Shown here piece by piece: positions 1 to 13,500 of a DNA stretch of 64,000 nucleotides. The DNA lies in contig JAMXBB010000002.1 of NCBI GenBank assembly GCA_024138015.1, forward strand, positions 13,243,131 to 13,307,130, given 5' to 3'. The notes under the pieces were generated by a model. That model did no database searches, was not told the origin of the DNA, and saw nothing but the letters and a program-made list of their open reading frames with translations. Every line of letters begins with the position of its first letter. Position 1 is the stretch's first letter. A program made the position numbers and the translations under genes. Source of the DNA: Lumnitzera littorea (taxonomy: Eukaryota; Streptophyta; Magnoliopsida; Myrtales; Combretaceae).

Positions 1-73
1 AAGTCTAAACGTACACGTAAATCACAACTCCCATCTAAAATCCAAAAATATAAAAGCGTAAACCGTAGCTTAC

Positions 74-88
74 CGCCTGCCTTTTCAT
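74..88 (-). CDS. possible first coding exon of a divergent neighbouring gene
   Basis: On the minus strand a short ATG-started stretch of five codons (M-K-R-Q-A) runs directly into a strong splice-donor context (GCG followed by GTAAGC). A telo-box lies just upstream of it in that orientation. This is the arrangement expected for the 5' end of a divergently transcribed gene whose body lies beyond the left edge. Only 15 coding bases are involved and no protein family can be recognised, so this is weak and could be chance. Confidence 0.15.
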
Positions 89-103
89 GATGCTGATATC
101 ACC

Positions 104-116
104 AAACCCTAGGGTT
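104..116. promoter_or_regulatory. telo-box palindrome
   Basis: The motif AAACCCTAGGGTT contains the plant telo-box AAACCCTA on both strands. Telo-boxes are frequent in promoters and 5' leaders of plant housekeeping and translation genes. It sits about 210 bp upstream of the TATA box of the RNase III gene and could serve that gene or a divergent neighbour. Confidence 0.4.
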
Positions 117-314
117 CATTGCTATTTCCAATCCTAACCTCAAACAATCTCGAGCAATCTAGAGGGAGAACAAAATAAATTTAAAAAATATAAAAAACCC
201 ATCTTGACCCATCGGGGCATTTATTGTATAACCATATCCTCACTTTATTTCCTAAATATTTTTCTATTGCTTTCTTGGGACACGTATTGTGGAAATCGAA
301 AACAAAACAGACAT

Positions 315-320
315 TATAAA
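315..320 (+). promoter_or_regulatory. TATA box of the RNase III-like gene
   Basis: TATAAA lies 94 bp upstream of the chosen ATG at 414. This spacing would give a short 5' leader of roughly 65-70 bases. The call is based on motif and position only. Confidence 0.45.
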
Positions 321-413
321 AGCAACATCGAAGCAACAACAATGTCAACGTAAAACCTCAACACGCAAAACAATACATATCCTATCCTACGCACGACGCG
401 GAATCCTTCATCA

Positions 414-3196
414 ATGACTGCCATGGAGCTAGCTCACTACGACGAGGAGGAACGACAAGCAAACTCGGTTGAACTATTATTCGAAGAGCTCCATATTAAC
501 GATAACGGAGCAGGAGCCCTGCCTCCGGTTCGAGTTGTACTTCCTCCACCTGACTTTGATGAGGTGGAAGAAATTTTACACTACCAATTTAAGAATAAGG
601 GCTTGCTAGAAGAAGCTTTTACTCATTCGTCGTACCCCGAGGTGGGATTCTCGTACGAGAGATTGGAGTACGTCGGTGATTCGGTGCTTAACTTGTTGTT
701 CACAAAGGAACAGTACTCTAGGTATCCGGATTTGCCACCCGGGTCGCTGACCCGACTTCGGGCCGCTAATGTGGATACCGAGAAACTCGCACGTGTGGCG
801 TACAAGCACGGGTTGCATAGATATTTGCGGCATAACAAGCCGCTTCTTGAGGAACAAGTAAGTGTGATTTCACTCTTTTTCTTTTCTTTTTTTTCCAAAT
901 AAATCGAGTAATTTTTCTGAATTTAATGGAATTGATGAAATACTTTATTTCTAAAGATTCTTTCGTTAATTTTATTATAAACTTATCGATTTCTATAATC
1001 TTATCGTTGGACTATGACAGGAAACTCGATATTTTATCTCTTAAGATTGAATATTTAATTCTTATGTGCTTTCCCGTTGGTTTCAATTACTTTGACGTTT
1101 TGAATATTTGATATGCCATTTATATTTTTTTTAATAATAATTATGCATTTTACTGCACGCCAGAGTTTAAAGTTGATTTGATTAAAAAAAAAATGATCAA
1201 AAGAAGTCGGTTGTTTAGTTATCTTCCCGTATCTATCGAGTTGACCTGTTCAAAAGTTTCAATTTCAGATTTTTTTTTCTTTTTTTTTTTGTTTTTGTAT
1301 GTGTAATTGGCCGTTGACTGGGCATGGTGATCCAATTAGGGGCAAATATGTCAACTGTAAGCTTAAAAAGTCTATTTTGAGACGAAATCAAAATTTCGGA
1401 CCTCTGCAAAGTCCCATCCTCAAAAGTTTTTTTTCCTCCTTTTTTCGGTTACTCGCAATCCATCCTCAATAGTTGGTAGTGACTGGTTATTTGTAATTAT
1501 GTTTCCAATTAACTTTTTGTCACTGTTAAGAATATATTTTTCAATCTATCAAACAGACGGATCATCTAACTTTTGTTTAAAATGGGAGATTGTCCATGTC
1601 GAAGTGATGGTTTGAAGTCTTTTTCTTTTATTTTTTTTTTTTATTTTTCAGAAAGAGGTTTTTTTGGGATTATAGAGAAAATTAATCGATGCTTGTTGAA
1701 TGGTGAAAATAGCATGTTTAAAAAGGTTCCCTATCATCTGATTTAGATGCTTGTCATGATGATCATGTGAATCACGCAACTGCACATCACAGTTCTTAAA
1801 TGAATGGAGATATTAGTATTTCAATACGACGCAATTTTTATACATTGTCAACATCAAACTTTAAAGAAAAATAAAATGGATAAGAATGAAACTGCTAGTT
1901 GCTTATTAATTTGTGCAATCAAATCGGAAATCATTTAAAAAATTGCAGTTGGTTTATTTTGCATAGATAATACATAATTGAAAAAAAAAAAGGTTAATTG
2001 TATAAAATGTTCAAGGTGCATATAATTTAAAACCCTAACTTCATGTTTGAAATATTCACATAGCGCAAGCCATTTCAAAAATTCTAAGATCATCCTAAAA
2101 GATCACAACAACTGTCTATTTGCAGTTTCCCTTGAAATCTAAAATAGATATGGATGGGACTGTAAGTTTCCAACACTAGATTGAATATTTTGTTATCTTT
2201 TTTCATATAGTTATTTTATTTTCTCCCTCTAATTCTCAATGTTAATAACCACATTTTGTGTATACAGTGACAATTGACATCGCTAAAATTGTTATCATCA
2301 AGCAAAACTTAGTGTATATCATGAATGGCTGTCACTTCATACATTGATCTTACTTACTATTTTCTATTGAAACTGTACTCAAATTTGAACATTATAGTAA
2401 ACTTTTTCTGAACAAGCACAGATTCGAGAATTCAGACAAGCTATTGAGGATTATCCACTACATTCAAATGGTCTTATTGATGTGCCCAAAGTGCTTGCTG
2501 ACATAGTTGAATCGATTATTGGAGCTGTCTTCATTGATAGCAACTTCTCACTTGACACAGTATGGACGGTATGTAACATGTTTTCTTATGTGAAATGACT
2601 AAGTGATAGATACCATTAGCACTACCAATTACAGCATGTTCTTTCTTACTCTATAACTATTAAATTCTATTGTAAACTGGGTTTATAAAGAATCGAGAAT
2701 AAATGGTTTTTTATTTCGTAAGTATATCAACATCTTAGATAGTTACGATATACTATATAACTTACAGATGAGTTACTATAAATACGATTCATGCAAGTTT
2801 CAGTAACTTTAAACCTTAACCCTTTTTTCTTTAAATTTGTTCTTCAATTTTTTTGTAAGCCCATAATTATACTTATTGAAACTTGTTTGTATTTCCATAT
2901 AACAGGTGTTTAGGGACTTATTGGAGCCCATAATCAGTCCAAAGACATTTAAAGTTCACCCTGTCACAGAGTTATATGAAGCATGCCAGAAGAAGAACCT
3001 GAATTTGAGATTTGTGGATTTGTGGAAAGAAAGGGCAACTTTCCATGTGTTTGTAAATGATCAACTTGTAGGAGTAGGTACATACAAGTCAAAGAAGGAG
3101 ATTGCACACAACAGAGCAGCAAAAGATGCACTAAACTATGTTAGAGGATTACCTAATCTTAATGAAATTGAGGATGAAAATGGTTGCATGGATTGA
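414..3196 (+). CDS. RTL1: ribonuclease III-like protein (RTL1-type), three exons
   Basis: Exons are 414-857, 2422-2568 and 2906-3196. Each junction has GT-AG borders, and the joined frame encodes 293 aa. A variable N-terminus (about 1-45) is followed by an RNase III domain (about 46-205) with the signature ERLEYVGDS at 82-90. The acidic residues E82, E85, D89, D175 and E178 occupy the positions of E. coli E38, E41, D45, D114 and E117, so the dsRNA-cleaving centre appears intact. One double-stranded-RNA-binding domain (about 215-278) ends with the typical KSKKEIAHNRAAKDAL helix. One RNase III domain plus one dsRBD in about 290 aa matches RTL1 rather than Dicer or RTL3. Arabidopsis RTL1 is known to cleave siRNA precursors; that role here is inferred. 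The neighbouring OSCA1 and HPL genes support the RTL1 assignment. The start is the first in-frame ATG after the TATA box. Confidence 0.85.
858..2421 (+). other. intron 1 of the RNase III-like gene
   Basis: This 1.56-kb AT-rich intron has donor GTAAGT and acceptor GCACAG. It holds several poly-T and poly-A runs but no recognisable gene, RNA or transposon. Its in-frame beginning reads open for 15 codons past the donor and then stops, so retention would truncate the protein inside the RNase III domain, before D175 and E178. Confidence 0.7.
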
Positions 3197-5640
3197 TTGG
3201 ATATTTAGATGTTTCATAAAAATCTAAAGTTGAGTATGATTTCTCATGGATGAGAGAGAATAACTTTCTATTTGTTTGTCAACTATCGGTGTATAGATAT
3301 AGTTAGAAAATGAATTAAATTATATTAGAAGTTTGCTTAATTTAACTAAATTATAGATGATCGTGGTTGTATGAATTACTTGTGATTAATATTGTGAATT
3401 TGATTTGTTTAAATCTTTTGTAATCAAGAGGTTAAATAGTAGACATGATTATAAAAAATTGTATTATAAAAAATTATTTGTGTTTATTATAGATAAAGAG
3501 AAAATTGACATAATACAATACAATACGATTCTTACATACTAACCATCTTGTACCATTTCCCATTCTTCTTGTTGATAGCGATGAAAATTCTATCATATTA
3601 TGTTTGTGATTGTTTTGACATATATAAAGAAAAGAGTCAATATAAATGATGAACATGCTAAGATTGATGGATGTTTCACATTTATCTCAACACATTTAAT
3701 GGATTAGATTGACACACTATGACATAATTATTAGTTAATGAATATATTGACATGACACAATACAATACAACACAACACAAACTATTTGACATGTTTGTAA
3801 ATTTTCAATAAACTTTAAGCAAATTCAACAACAACAATGAACTTAAAATGGGCTCAATATGGCACAAACTTTATGCAAACATGATATGCTTAGTCCTTTT
3901 CATTATGGGTCCATTTGATTCAAATTCTTTTCATCTTTTTAGGTTTTTTTTTTTCTTTTTTCAATATCTATTTGAATTTTGCATTTGAGTAGATTAAAAC
4001 ACCAACAAGATAAGAATATGATTATATACACCGCTATTTCAAAAATTAAATACCTAATAAATTTTCATAAATTTAAATTTATCTATTTTACCTTTTTGTT
4101 TTACACAAATATCAATTCATATATCTATTTCAATGTATAAAATATGTATTTAAATCTTTTCTTTTGAAAGTCTATAAATTTTCACTTCTCAATTTTTATA
4201 CTCTAATATCCACTTTCACCATCATATTTAGAAAATAGAAATAGATAAAATACATATAAAATAACTTTTTAAGTGTTATATTTTAAACAAAAACAAATAT
4301 GGTATGGGACATATAAAATTAAGATACAAATAGGAAAAAAAAAATCTAAACAAACTTATATTAGTTACCATTTGATTTTATGTCAATAAAATTAAACCTA
4401 ATATCAATAAGAAGTTTTAATATTGTATCTGTGTTATATTGTAGTATCTTGTTAAGTATTCCCACTTCTACAATAAACTCAAAAAGTGGTCCTTTATTTA
4501 TTTATTTGTAAGAATCTATGAAATTAAAATATTGGCTTTTAATAAAATGGAATATATTGGCAATTGCTCCGTATATCTATAATATTAAAGTAAAAGCCTC
4601 ATTTTTGGTGTCTTAAATGGGTACACTATATTTATCTTCTAATAATAATAAACATTCCATGAACACTACTTCTAATAACTGTGAACTACTCTTTTGGTTA
4701 TGTCTTACTCTTCTCTTTACCACTTCCAATAACTACACTAACCCTAAAACTTTGATCTCTATTCTTATCACTTTCACTAATTACTCCATCCATTGCATTA
4801 TATATATAATTTCCATTATATTTTTTTTAGATTATTATAATATTTACACACATATAGTGGGCACGAGGCCTGTTGGTATATTTATCAAGAGTAAATGAAA
4901 TAATTTTTTGCACTTTTTCATGCATTTGCTTTTTCTTTTTCTTTTTTCTTTTTAGTGTCTATTGAGATTTTGAAAACTTGAAAAAAAAATTAAATTTCAA
5001 ATAAATTTTGGAATACGTATTAAGAAAATCCTAATAGAATTAGTCCTATATACTTTTGAACCAAGCATACCAATTTTATACAAGTCAAGAATGCAACCAA
5101 AATGAATTTAAAACTTGCACCCTTCCCAATAACCTGAAGGGTGTCTTAAGCTTATTAAAAATGCTATAGGGTTTTTTAATTTATAGTTGAAACACTACTC
5201 AACTAACTAAAAACCTATAAGTGGTTTACTTCATTTAAATCCTAAAGATAATGAAAATAATAACATATACTGAAAAAAAAGTACAGTTCATAAGTCTAAT
5301 ATTTCTCTCTAATAAAAAAATATTACACGTTATAACCAACTACAAAAATAAAAGATGTACAGGTTGCCACACAATTATCTTGCTTATGGAAATCCTAAAG
5401 CATATATGTATTAATCCCATAAAAGAAAAACGGAAAAAATAAAAAAAAATTCAGAAGCAATGATTAATAAAGAAGAGTAAAAGAACTTTAGCATGGGCAT
5501 CTTGTGATTACAAATGTAAAATAATCTAATAATACTTAATATAATATCCTATTCAAATTCCTTATCCAATATTAAATTGATCTTGAAAGTTAAGCTGAGC
5601 CCTATAGGATATTAAAAAAAAAAAAATCCCAAGACCCATC
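3197..5640. other. 3' flank and AT-rich intergenic DNA
   Basis: The 3' untranslated region of the RNase III gene probably occupies the first 100-250 bases. The rest is AT-rich intergenic sequence with poly-A and poly-T tracts. A 93-codon ORF at 4617-4898 has low-complexity, simple-repeat-like composition and resembles no family I know, so I do not call it a gene. Confidence 0.5.
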
Positions 5641-5850
5641 TTATACCTTAAAAATTACTCTATAAGGCAAATACCTGATTGAGCGGCATTGATATCCCAT
5701 AGAAAAAACCACCCAATTACTTCCCCACACCAAACGAGTCATTCTCAAACCTGTCAAATTCTTGCTACAGAAGATCTATCCGTTGACGAAGATGGTGGAG
5801 CGTTTGGAATTTGGTATCGAGTGGCCTGTGGGTAAACAGAAAAGAAATGC

Positions 5851-5856
5851 CACGTG
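5851..5856. promoter_or_regulatory. G-box/ABRE core upstream of the OSCA gene
   Basis: CACGTG is embedded in GCCACGTGTGC, matching the plant ABA-responsive element core (ACGTGT). It lies about 1.7 kb upstream of the OSCA ATG and, if the proposed leader intron is right, under 1 kb from the transcription start. Function is inferred from the motif. Confidence 0.35.
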
Positions 5857-5944
5857 TGCATTCATAACATGAGAACTTGGAAATAATAGCCGTTGGCGTT
5901 ACTTATCAAATTTTCCGCTGATCACTTCACATTACCTTTTGACT

Positions 5945-5950
5945 GCCGAC
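5945..5950 (+). promoter_or_regulatory. DRE/CRT core upstream of the OSCA gene
   Basis: GCCGAC is the dehydration-responsive/C-repeat core bound by DREB/CBF factors. It lies 89 bp from the ABRE-like G-box, a pairing often seen in dehydration-induced plant promoters. Function is inferred from the motif. Confidence 0.3.
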
Positions 5951-6599
5951 AACCTGATCCATCTGGTCATTTGGACACTTTCGGATTATGAAACGATCCT
6001 ATTTTGTCAACGACTGCCACTATAACTTTCTTGGTATTCTTAATGGGTGTCGGAGACATTAGTTAAAAAATTGGAAAAAAAATAAAATAATTCATTTTTC
6101 TAGTACTAATTACATATTTTATGAATAAACGACTAAAAGATTGAAACTTTCTTACCTTCTTCTTCTGTTTATTAAAACTATACTAATGAGATGCGTGAAT
6201 AAGAAGGTATATGTCGAAACATAAAACATAAAAAATTAAAAAAAATATCACTAAACTAGCTTAAAAATTATATATAAAGCAGTTGGTAAAAAAAAAAAAA
6301 TCCAACTTTATATTGCCATTTTATTAATGGGGCGACAGAGAATATTAGTTAATTAAAATAAAAAAATAATAATAGAAGTTAATCTGAAATATCAGAGATC
6401 ATATCCTTTAATAATATCTATATCAGGCAAGAATATTCCGGAACAAAAATATATTTCCTTTTAAATACAATTTGATTATCTTTGATTAATTACTAATTAA
6501 TTTGGTCGACTTGAACACAATTATATGAAACCGGTATTTTAAAAAAAGTAGCAAAAGAGACACCTAAGTAAGTTCTTACGTCGGTTCGCTTAAAGTGCC

Positions 6600-7581
6600 A
6601 TAAAATCTCGCTTTTTGCACTGTTTTAAAAACATGTTCTTTCGCTTTATTAACGTGTCTCTTTCAATCTGACTCTTTTTTTTCACTGTTCAAACGGAACT
6701 CTGTCGTAGCAAGCTGTACATGTGCCCTCATGGTCTTCAGCATCTGTCTGGTATAGGTTCCAACACTGAACCAAAATTTGCTTTCTTTTCTATATATTTT
6801 TTTTTTTCCCTTTTTCGTTTTATTTTCAGTGATAAAGTAACGCTGCAATTCGTGCTAGCGGATGGTGCTGAGAGTACTGTTTTCATGTCGTTTCTTTTCA
6901 GGTTGCCACCTAGGTCCAAGGGTGTTTTGATTTCTTTGTAGGGCTAGAAATGGGATGATTTTATCACACATACGTTTTGGGTTCACGCATGTGTTACTTC
7001 TTGATGTGATTGTACTTGTAATCTGGGTTTTGGCTCAAAGTAATGATGAATCTTGTTGAATGCGCTGTTTAGTAACAACGCTGAGTGTTATACTTTAAGT
7101 GGGTTTATGAAAAAAATAAAAAAATAAATGTCAAAATGTTGAAAAAGAAAATAAATTTTAAAAATGATATTCAATTTGAGTATTATATAGAAATTTTAGA
7201 TCATCTTTTGCTGGAGCAAGCTTTTTTTAATGATTAACATTTTGTTATGTTTTCTCTGATATTACATCGATTCTGGTATTGCTGGAATTTCATGTGCTGA
7301 TAAGAATAGAGCTTGGTTGTGATTGTTCTTTTTATGGCCATCTTGTTGAAAATTCCTGTTTTTTGTGAATATTATCGGTCTTCACGTCATCTTTTCTCAC
7401 GATTCTTCTTATACTCTTGCCTTGATTTATTAGTTCAATGTATATTGAGTTCTATGCCATGGATGTTAAGCCTGCGAGCGTTTCAATTGCCGACATGAAA
7501 TCACAGTATGGCGAACTTGCCTCTTTTCCTAAATTTCAGTTGCTTTCTTGCAGGATAATATCGTAGATTGAACGATCAACG
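6600..7581 (+). other. 5' leader and leader intron of the OSCA gene
   Basis: The 28 bases before the OSCA ATG (7554-7581) follow a pyrimidine-rich tract ending in TTGCAG at 7553, a good splice acceptor. The 5' leader is therefore probably interrupted by an intron of several hundred bases. A candidate leader exon lies around 6600-6750 (pyrimidine-rich, possible donor near 6750). The acceptor is well supported; the upstream exon and donor are guesses. Confidence 0.4.
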
Positions 7582-10500
7582 ATGGCTACACTGAGTGATA
7601 TTGGTGTTGCAGCATGCATCAATATACTCAGTGCATTTGCTTTCTTTGTAGCATTCGCCATTTTGCGAATTCAACCAGTTAACGACAGAGTCTACTTTCC
7701 AAAATGGTACCTGAAGGGGCTAAGGAGCAGCCCATTGCGGACAGGTGCTTTTGCAAGCAAATTTGTGAATTTGGACTTCAAATCTTACTTGAGATTTTTA
7801 AACTGGATGCCTGCTGCGCTGCGAATGCCTGAACTTGAGCTAATAGAACACGCAGGCCTAGATTCAGTTGTTTACCTCAGGATTTATCGAACAGGGTATG
7901 CTCTTGCGTATCAATTTCATTGTTGCATCTACTTTACCTAAGGATACTAGGAATTGATGCTAGCTTCTACTAATATATTCCTTCACTACAATATAATCAA
8001 AGTCAAGCCATGTATAATTACGTGATGGGTCAAGGCCTGAGAATTCAGTCTCTCTGTCCTTGTGATGAAGTTTCGAGTGTTCCCTTCCTGGCTGATATTG
8101 CATTGTTTACTCATTCAAGTGCAGGCTAAAAATATTTGGTCCGATCGCATTACTTGCATTCTCAATCATGGTTCCTGTCAATTGGACTAATAGCACCCTC
8201 AAAGATGAAGCTCTCAACAATCCTAAGTTCACATACAGTGATTTGGATAAGCTTTCTATATCAAACATACCAAATGGGTCTCCCAGGTAAGTTCAGCTTG
8301 CTGATGGTTTCTAGTGGTCAATACATGCGAGAATTTGTGAAACTTGGTTGTTATAGCTGTGTTTGTCTTTTTTAACCATTAATTTCTTCAGAGAGGCAGA
8401 CAAGAGAACTCAAACCAGTTTTTGCCATAGTTGATTTGTGCATAGTTATCTTGGTCTTTCTTATGTTGCATGCTAATGTTATGTGTTATTAATTTCCCGA
8501 CTCAAAAGCCAACAGGTTCAAACTTCTTTTTTTGTCTTATCAAATGACTTGTTTAAATGTCCCACTTCACAACAACAAGCTCCACTTCTACTTTGCTTGC
8601 AGATTTTGGACACATTTAGTCATGGCCTATGCATTTACGTTCTGGACATGCTATGTGTTGAAAATGGAGTATGAGATCATTGCTAACATGCGATTGCATT
8701 TTCTCGCTTCAGAACAAAGGCGCCCTGATCAATTTACAGTGAGTTTTTATCTTTCTTTCTTAGTATTACACACAAATTTGTTAGATGGTTTGTTTGCCAC
8801 AAATCGCAAGAATTTGATAGACTAGTGTTGTTGAGAGAGTTCAAACATAGGGGTAAATTTCATTCAATGATAAAAAGATAATAACAAGTTTACAAGAGTA
8901 TATATAGTTATGGGCTAAACATGGATAAAATAGGAAACAAAATAAAGGAGGAAAAAAAAAAAAATCTAGTCTCAAAACGATAAAGGTACATGGCCCGTTA
9001 AATGAAACGCACATCGTGGGTCTCCAAAAACACTACACACACCATGTGTATAGTAGGACTTCCACACCTACACGCCATGTAGGTCCAATCTTCCAAGGTA
9101 GACATGCCTTAGGTCCACAAGGAGTTACACACACCATGTATCTTTGGCCTTGCAATAGTACACGTGTGTATTTGTTTCATGCATGGCTGTGCTCGATCCC
9201 ATCCGAAATTCCAACTAACTTGTAATAGGCATCCATTTTGGTAACTGCAATATAAACTCAGTCAGTGAATTTCTAAAATGCACTTCAAATCTCTCTATCG
9301 TGTGTCTTTTGTCTTTGCTCGGAATACTGTTAATTATCTGGTTCGATAAATTCTGTAATTCTCGTGCTTGGGCTCCAATGGTAGGACCCTTGAACCAGCT
9401 GTGTCTCATCAATAGGGGTCAAATCATCATCATAGCTGAGGAATTAAAAGGTTCTTTGAAGTTGCCATTTCTGCATAAATCTTGAGGATTGTTAACTGTA
9501 AAATGATTGTTGTCTGTATGATTTCTGCGATCCAAATTGATTTTAAATGACATGGACAAGCTTCAAATGTGGTGATAGAGTGTTTTGTGCATGACCTTCT
9601 TTTATTTTGGATGGTTTTATTTTGATTGTCATTGAAAAGAAATAGGGTATTATGCTGGTGGAAGCTTTCATGCATTTCCTGTCTTCCAAATAGTAAATTC
9701 CACAGAGCTTTTAACCAATACATGGAAGCTTATCACACATTGTCAATATCATGTTCTATTTCCTTAGTACTGCATCCAGAAAGTGGTGGTTAGGGATAAT
9801 TTTACTTGAGATAAACAGATCATTTCATCATTGGAGCATATGCATTCATTTTTGAAATTGATTCTCTCTTTAGTACTTTTTTGTTGAAATAAAGGACATA
9901 ATATATTTCCTTGGTTCTACAAAAGGAAGTCTGTAGTTGATTGAGTTGCCTATTGATGATCTTTGACAACAGTTGCATTCTGTGTTCTTTGTCTAGGTAC
10001 TTGTCAGAAATGTGCCATCAGACCCTGATGAATCGATTAGTGAGCTTGTGGAGCATTTTTTCTTGGTCAACCATCCTGACCATTTTCTCACTTATCAGGT
10101 TTATCTTGTGATAAAAGTACAACGGTCTGATGTTCTATTCGTCTTTTTTTTTTTTCCGATTAATATTTGTTCATATTGCCTACATCAGTATCATTCTAGA
10201 CAGTATAGCTTTCTTTTTACACATGTCAACTATTTAGATGAATTTTGCATAGGCTTGTTGAATCTTGATAGAACAGGAATCTCTTCATCTATGTTGTGTA
10301 ATTGAAATTTTTCATCTTAATAAAATTAGAAATGGTGTCCTTTACCTTCCTAATGTACATTTGGGCTATTAAAGGCTAACATAAAAATGTATTTCTTCAA
10401 ATGCATATGGAAGAGGTTTCCTGGTTCTTTGGTTGCATTCTTTCAACTAAACTAAGTAAGAGTTTTTTTGGAAAACTTGATTATTTAGCTAGCCTTTAGT

Positions 10501-13500
10501 GCATCAATTGTTGAAAATGAGATATAGCTTTCGGGAAGCAACAATAAGATTGAAGAGCTCATAGAGAGATTCTTAGATATAGGGTTGTCAAACTCAGAAT
10601 TTTACCTAAAATTGGTATAGAAATGATAAAACCGTATAGAACTAGTAGAATTTTAAACTTTATGTAATTGTATACTTAAAGTCATAATTTTACTAAAAGT
10701 TTATACCTAAATAATTTTACATCCCTTTTACTATAAACTTGTAAAATTGTATGAGTTAACTCATGATTTTAACAATCTTACTTAGATGTCACTACTTAAT
10801 CAAGTTATCAACACTTTCCTTCAATTTGGTGGGTTATAAAAGTTCTTGTGTCCATTTTACATGAAATGGAATGAGTAAGTCAACCGAGTGACTCTTCCTT
10901 TTTTTACCTTTGTCAAATGTATGTATAAAAGCCCACACCAATTTTTAAGCTTAATTAAATCCAACATGCTATTCATAGCAGCGGGTCAATAGATAGAGTC
11001 CTTGCGTGGTCGTTTGAACCTCCATTTTATTAATTGGTCTATTTGATGGGCTTCACTTTTACTTCCTGCCCAAGGAGAGCATTGAACATAGAGTAGAATA
11101 GCTGCTATTGCTCTTGATAAGGATCCCTGGTTGATCTAAAATTCAATTAGTATGTGATTTGCAATTTAGGGTTTTAGGAATAATAGAAGGATATTATTGT
11201 ATGTTTTTAGGGTATTATAAAACTAGAAAATAAAAGATATGGACAGAATCAATATTAAATGTGACACATTAATATTGAAACAAATTGGTTTTTGATTGGA
11301 TCATAAATGATGCATGATCTATAAGATGATCAAGATCAACAGGAGTTAAAAGAAATTGATATTGCTCACGGTATTCTAATAACAAGGCTCACCACAATTT
11401 GATAATAACTCAATACAAAATAAAGAGAAGAATTGAATTCTAAATATTTGATAAAAGACTCAATAGTCTCAAGACACTAATATCCATGACATAAAAGGAA
11501 ACTGAGCAAAAGAAATAAAAACAAGAAAAATAAAAGAAAAACGCTAAACTTAGACTGTGCCTTGTTTGGCTTCCTCTGCCTCAAGTAACTGCCCAGCTTC
11601 TTAATGTTCCAACTGATAGAATTCAATTTTCCAATCTGTCCCGAACATTCCTATTGCCTTATCAACACTTTAAATTTAAGTTTTTAGATAGTCAGTTGTT
11701 GAGGTAAATTCAATTTTACAATAAGATTTTCAATCCACAAATTCTTACTTAGTCTACCCTAAAACACTGACTTAAGTGTTCCCATCATTTGAGGGGGAAC
11801 CACGATAAGTATATTCTCAAAAAATAAGATGATTAAAACTCTGCTGTTTTATATGTATTACTTTCCATCTAATGCTATTGTTTTGCTCAGGTTGTTTACG
11901 ATGCAAATAAACTTTCTGCTCTTGTCAATGATAAGAAAAATTTACAGAATTGGCTTGACTACCATCAGCTTAAGTACACCAGAAAATCCAAAAGACCCTT
12001 GACGAAGGTAATGAATCCTGGATATCCACCAATTGTTTTTTTTTTTTTCCGTGGTTCAAATGTGGAATAAGTTTTTTAATTCATAAATGAGCAACTTTCT
12101 CTAACCTTTCTGTTTTCTTACATTTTTAATGAACAGACAGGCACTTTGGGCCTTTATGGTGAGAGTGTGGATGCTATTGATTATTACACGTCTAAGATTG
12201 AGAAACTATCAAGAGAAGTAAGTTCTGCTGGTATCTCTTCAACCATATTTTGCTTTTTATTGAAATTATTATGGAGGAGTTGGTGTTCCTCGAAGAATCA
12301 TCAATTTATTGGAGGTTTCTCTTTTTGAATATAATCTTATCATGTTAGCTTGCAATCCTTTCAGATATCTTTGGAAAAGGAGAAGATCATTAGCAGCTCT
12401 AAACATGTGATGCCAGCTGCATTCGTTTCCTTCAAGACTCGATGGGGTGCTGCCGTCTGTGCACAAACACAACAGACCAGGGATCCAACGATTTGGCTGA
12501 CTGAGTGGGCTCCAGAGCCTCGTGATGTGTATTGGGAGAACATGGCAATCCCATATGTTTCCCTCGCTGTTAGGAGGCTTGTCATTGCTGTTGCATTCTT
12601 CTTTCTTACTTTCTTCTTCATGATCCCCATTGCAATGGTACAGTCACTTGCAAACATGGAGGGAATTGAGAAGGCATTACCTTTTCTCAAGCCCATAATT
12701 GAGATGTGAGTGTAATTTCACTATTCATTTCTGTTTTCATTACATTTGGCAAGTTTTATTCTTGAAAAGCATACTGTATTTTTTATAAAGTATATTAGCC
12801 TATTTGTTTGATATTTGTGCCCTTCAGCTGTGATCTTACAATTTCCACAAAACTCCAGTCCATCTCTCTTTGTCTAAGTTACATTGCAGAACATCTCTTT
12901 CTCCTAAAATCTTTGTTTTGCATGAGAAAGTGGCTACAAACTATATTGTCTATTTCTCTAGTGGCTGTCATCCTGTACTGATCAAGCCAGAACACTAGTT
13001 TTAGTGTGTTGCTCCTTAAAAAAAAATAAAAAATAACCTACATGAAATGAAAGATTTGATATTAGTTTTGCTTATTTACACTTGACACAACTGACTACGA
13101 ACTAAGGACTTCCAAACCCAACTCTCCCAGTTACACCAATCTTCGCGCTCCATCAATAGTTTTTTCTTTTTCATTTTTCTTTTCTCTATATCAAATATGT
13201 GAGCAGTTTGTTTTTTATATTATTTCTTCACATGCCACACAGATACATGGTCCTGCTAGTAATCTATTATTGCAGAAAAGGGTGTGCTGATGGTTTTGAC
13301 TGCTTATTGAATGTGAAGCCTGTGCCATGGACAGCAGACATATTGCACATAGGTGTATAAGGCATAATGGTTTTTAGCTGTATAGTCTAGTGAATGGTGA
13401 AGGGCTGTAAGCATATTTGATGAAGTGCATTTACTCCCTTAAACTTGGTTCTCTTTGCTCTAATAAGACTTTATGTTGGCAATATTTATGTGTGATTTTA

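Noticed and set aside
926..1111. Short ORF in intron 1 of the RNase III gene
   Set aside because: Lies within a well-defined intron, hydrophobic AT-rich composition, no homology.
4574..4875. Possible small Helitron (A then TCTATAATATTAAAG at the left, GGGCACGAGG near the right)
   Set aside because: No clear CTRR end followed by T and no convincing 3' hairpin; too weak to call.
4617..4898. 93-codon ORF in the RTL1-OSCA intergenic region
   Set aside because: Asn/Ile/Thr-rich low-complexity translation with no recognisable domain, promoter or splice context; likely chance.
12361..12696. Minus-strand 111-codon ORF across OSCA exon 7
   Set aside because: Antisense of a confirmed coding exon.
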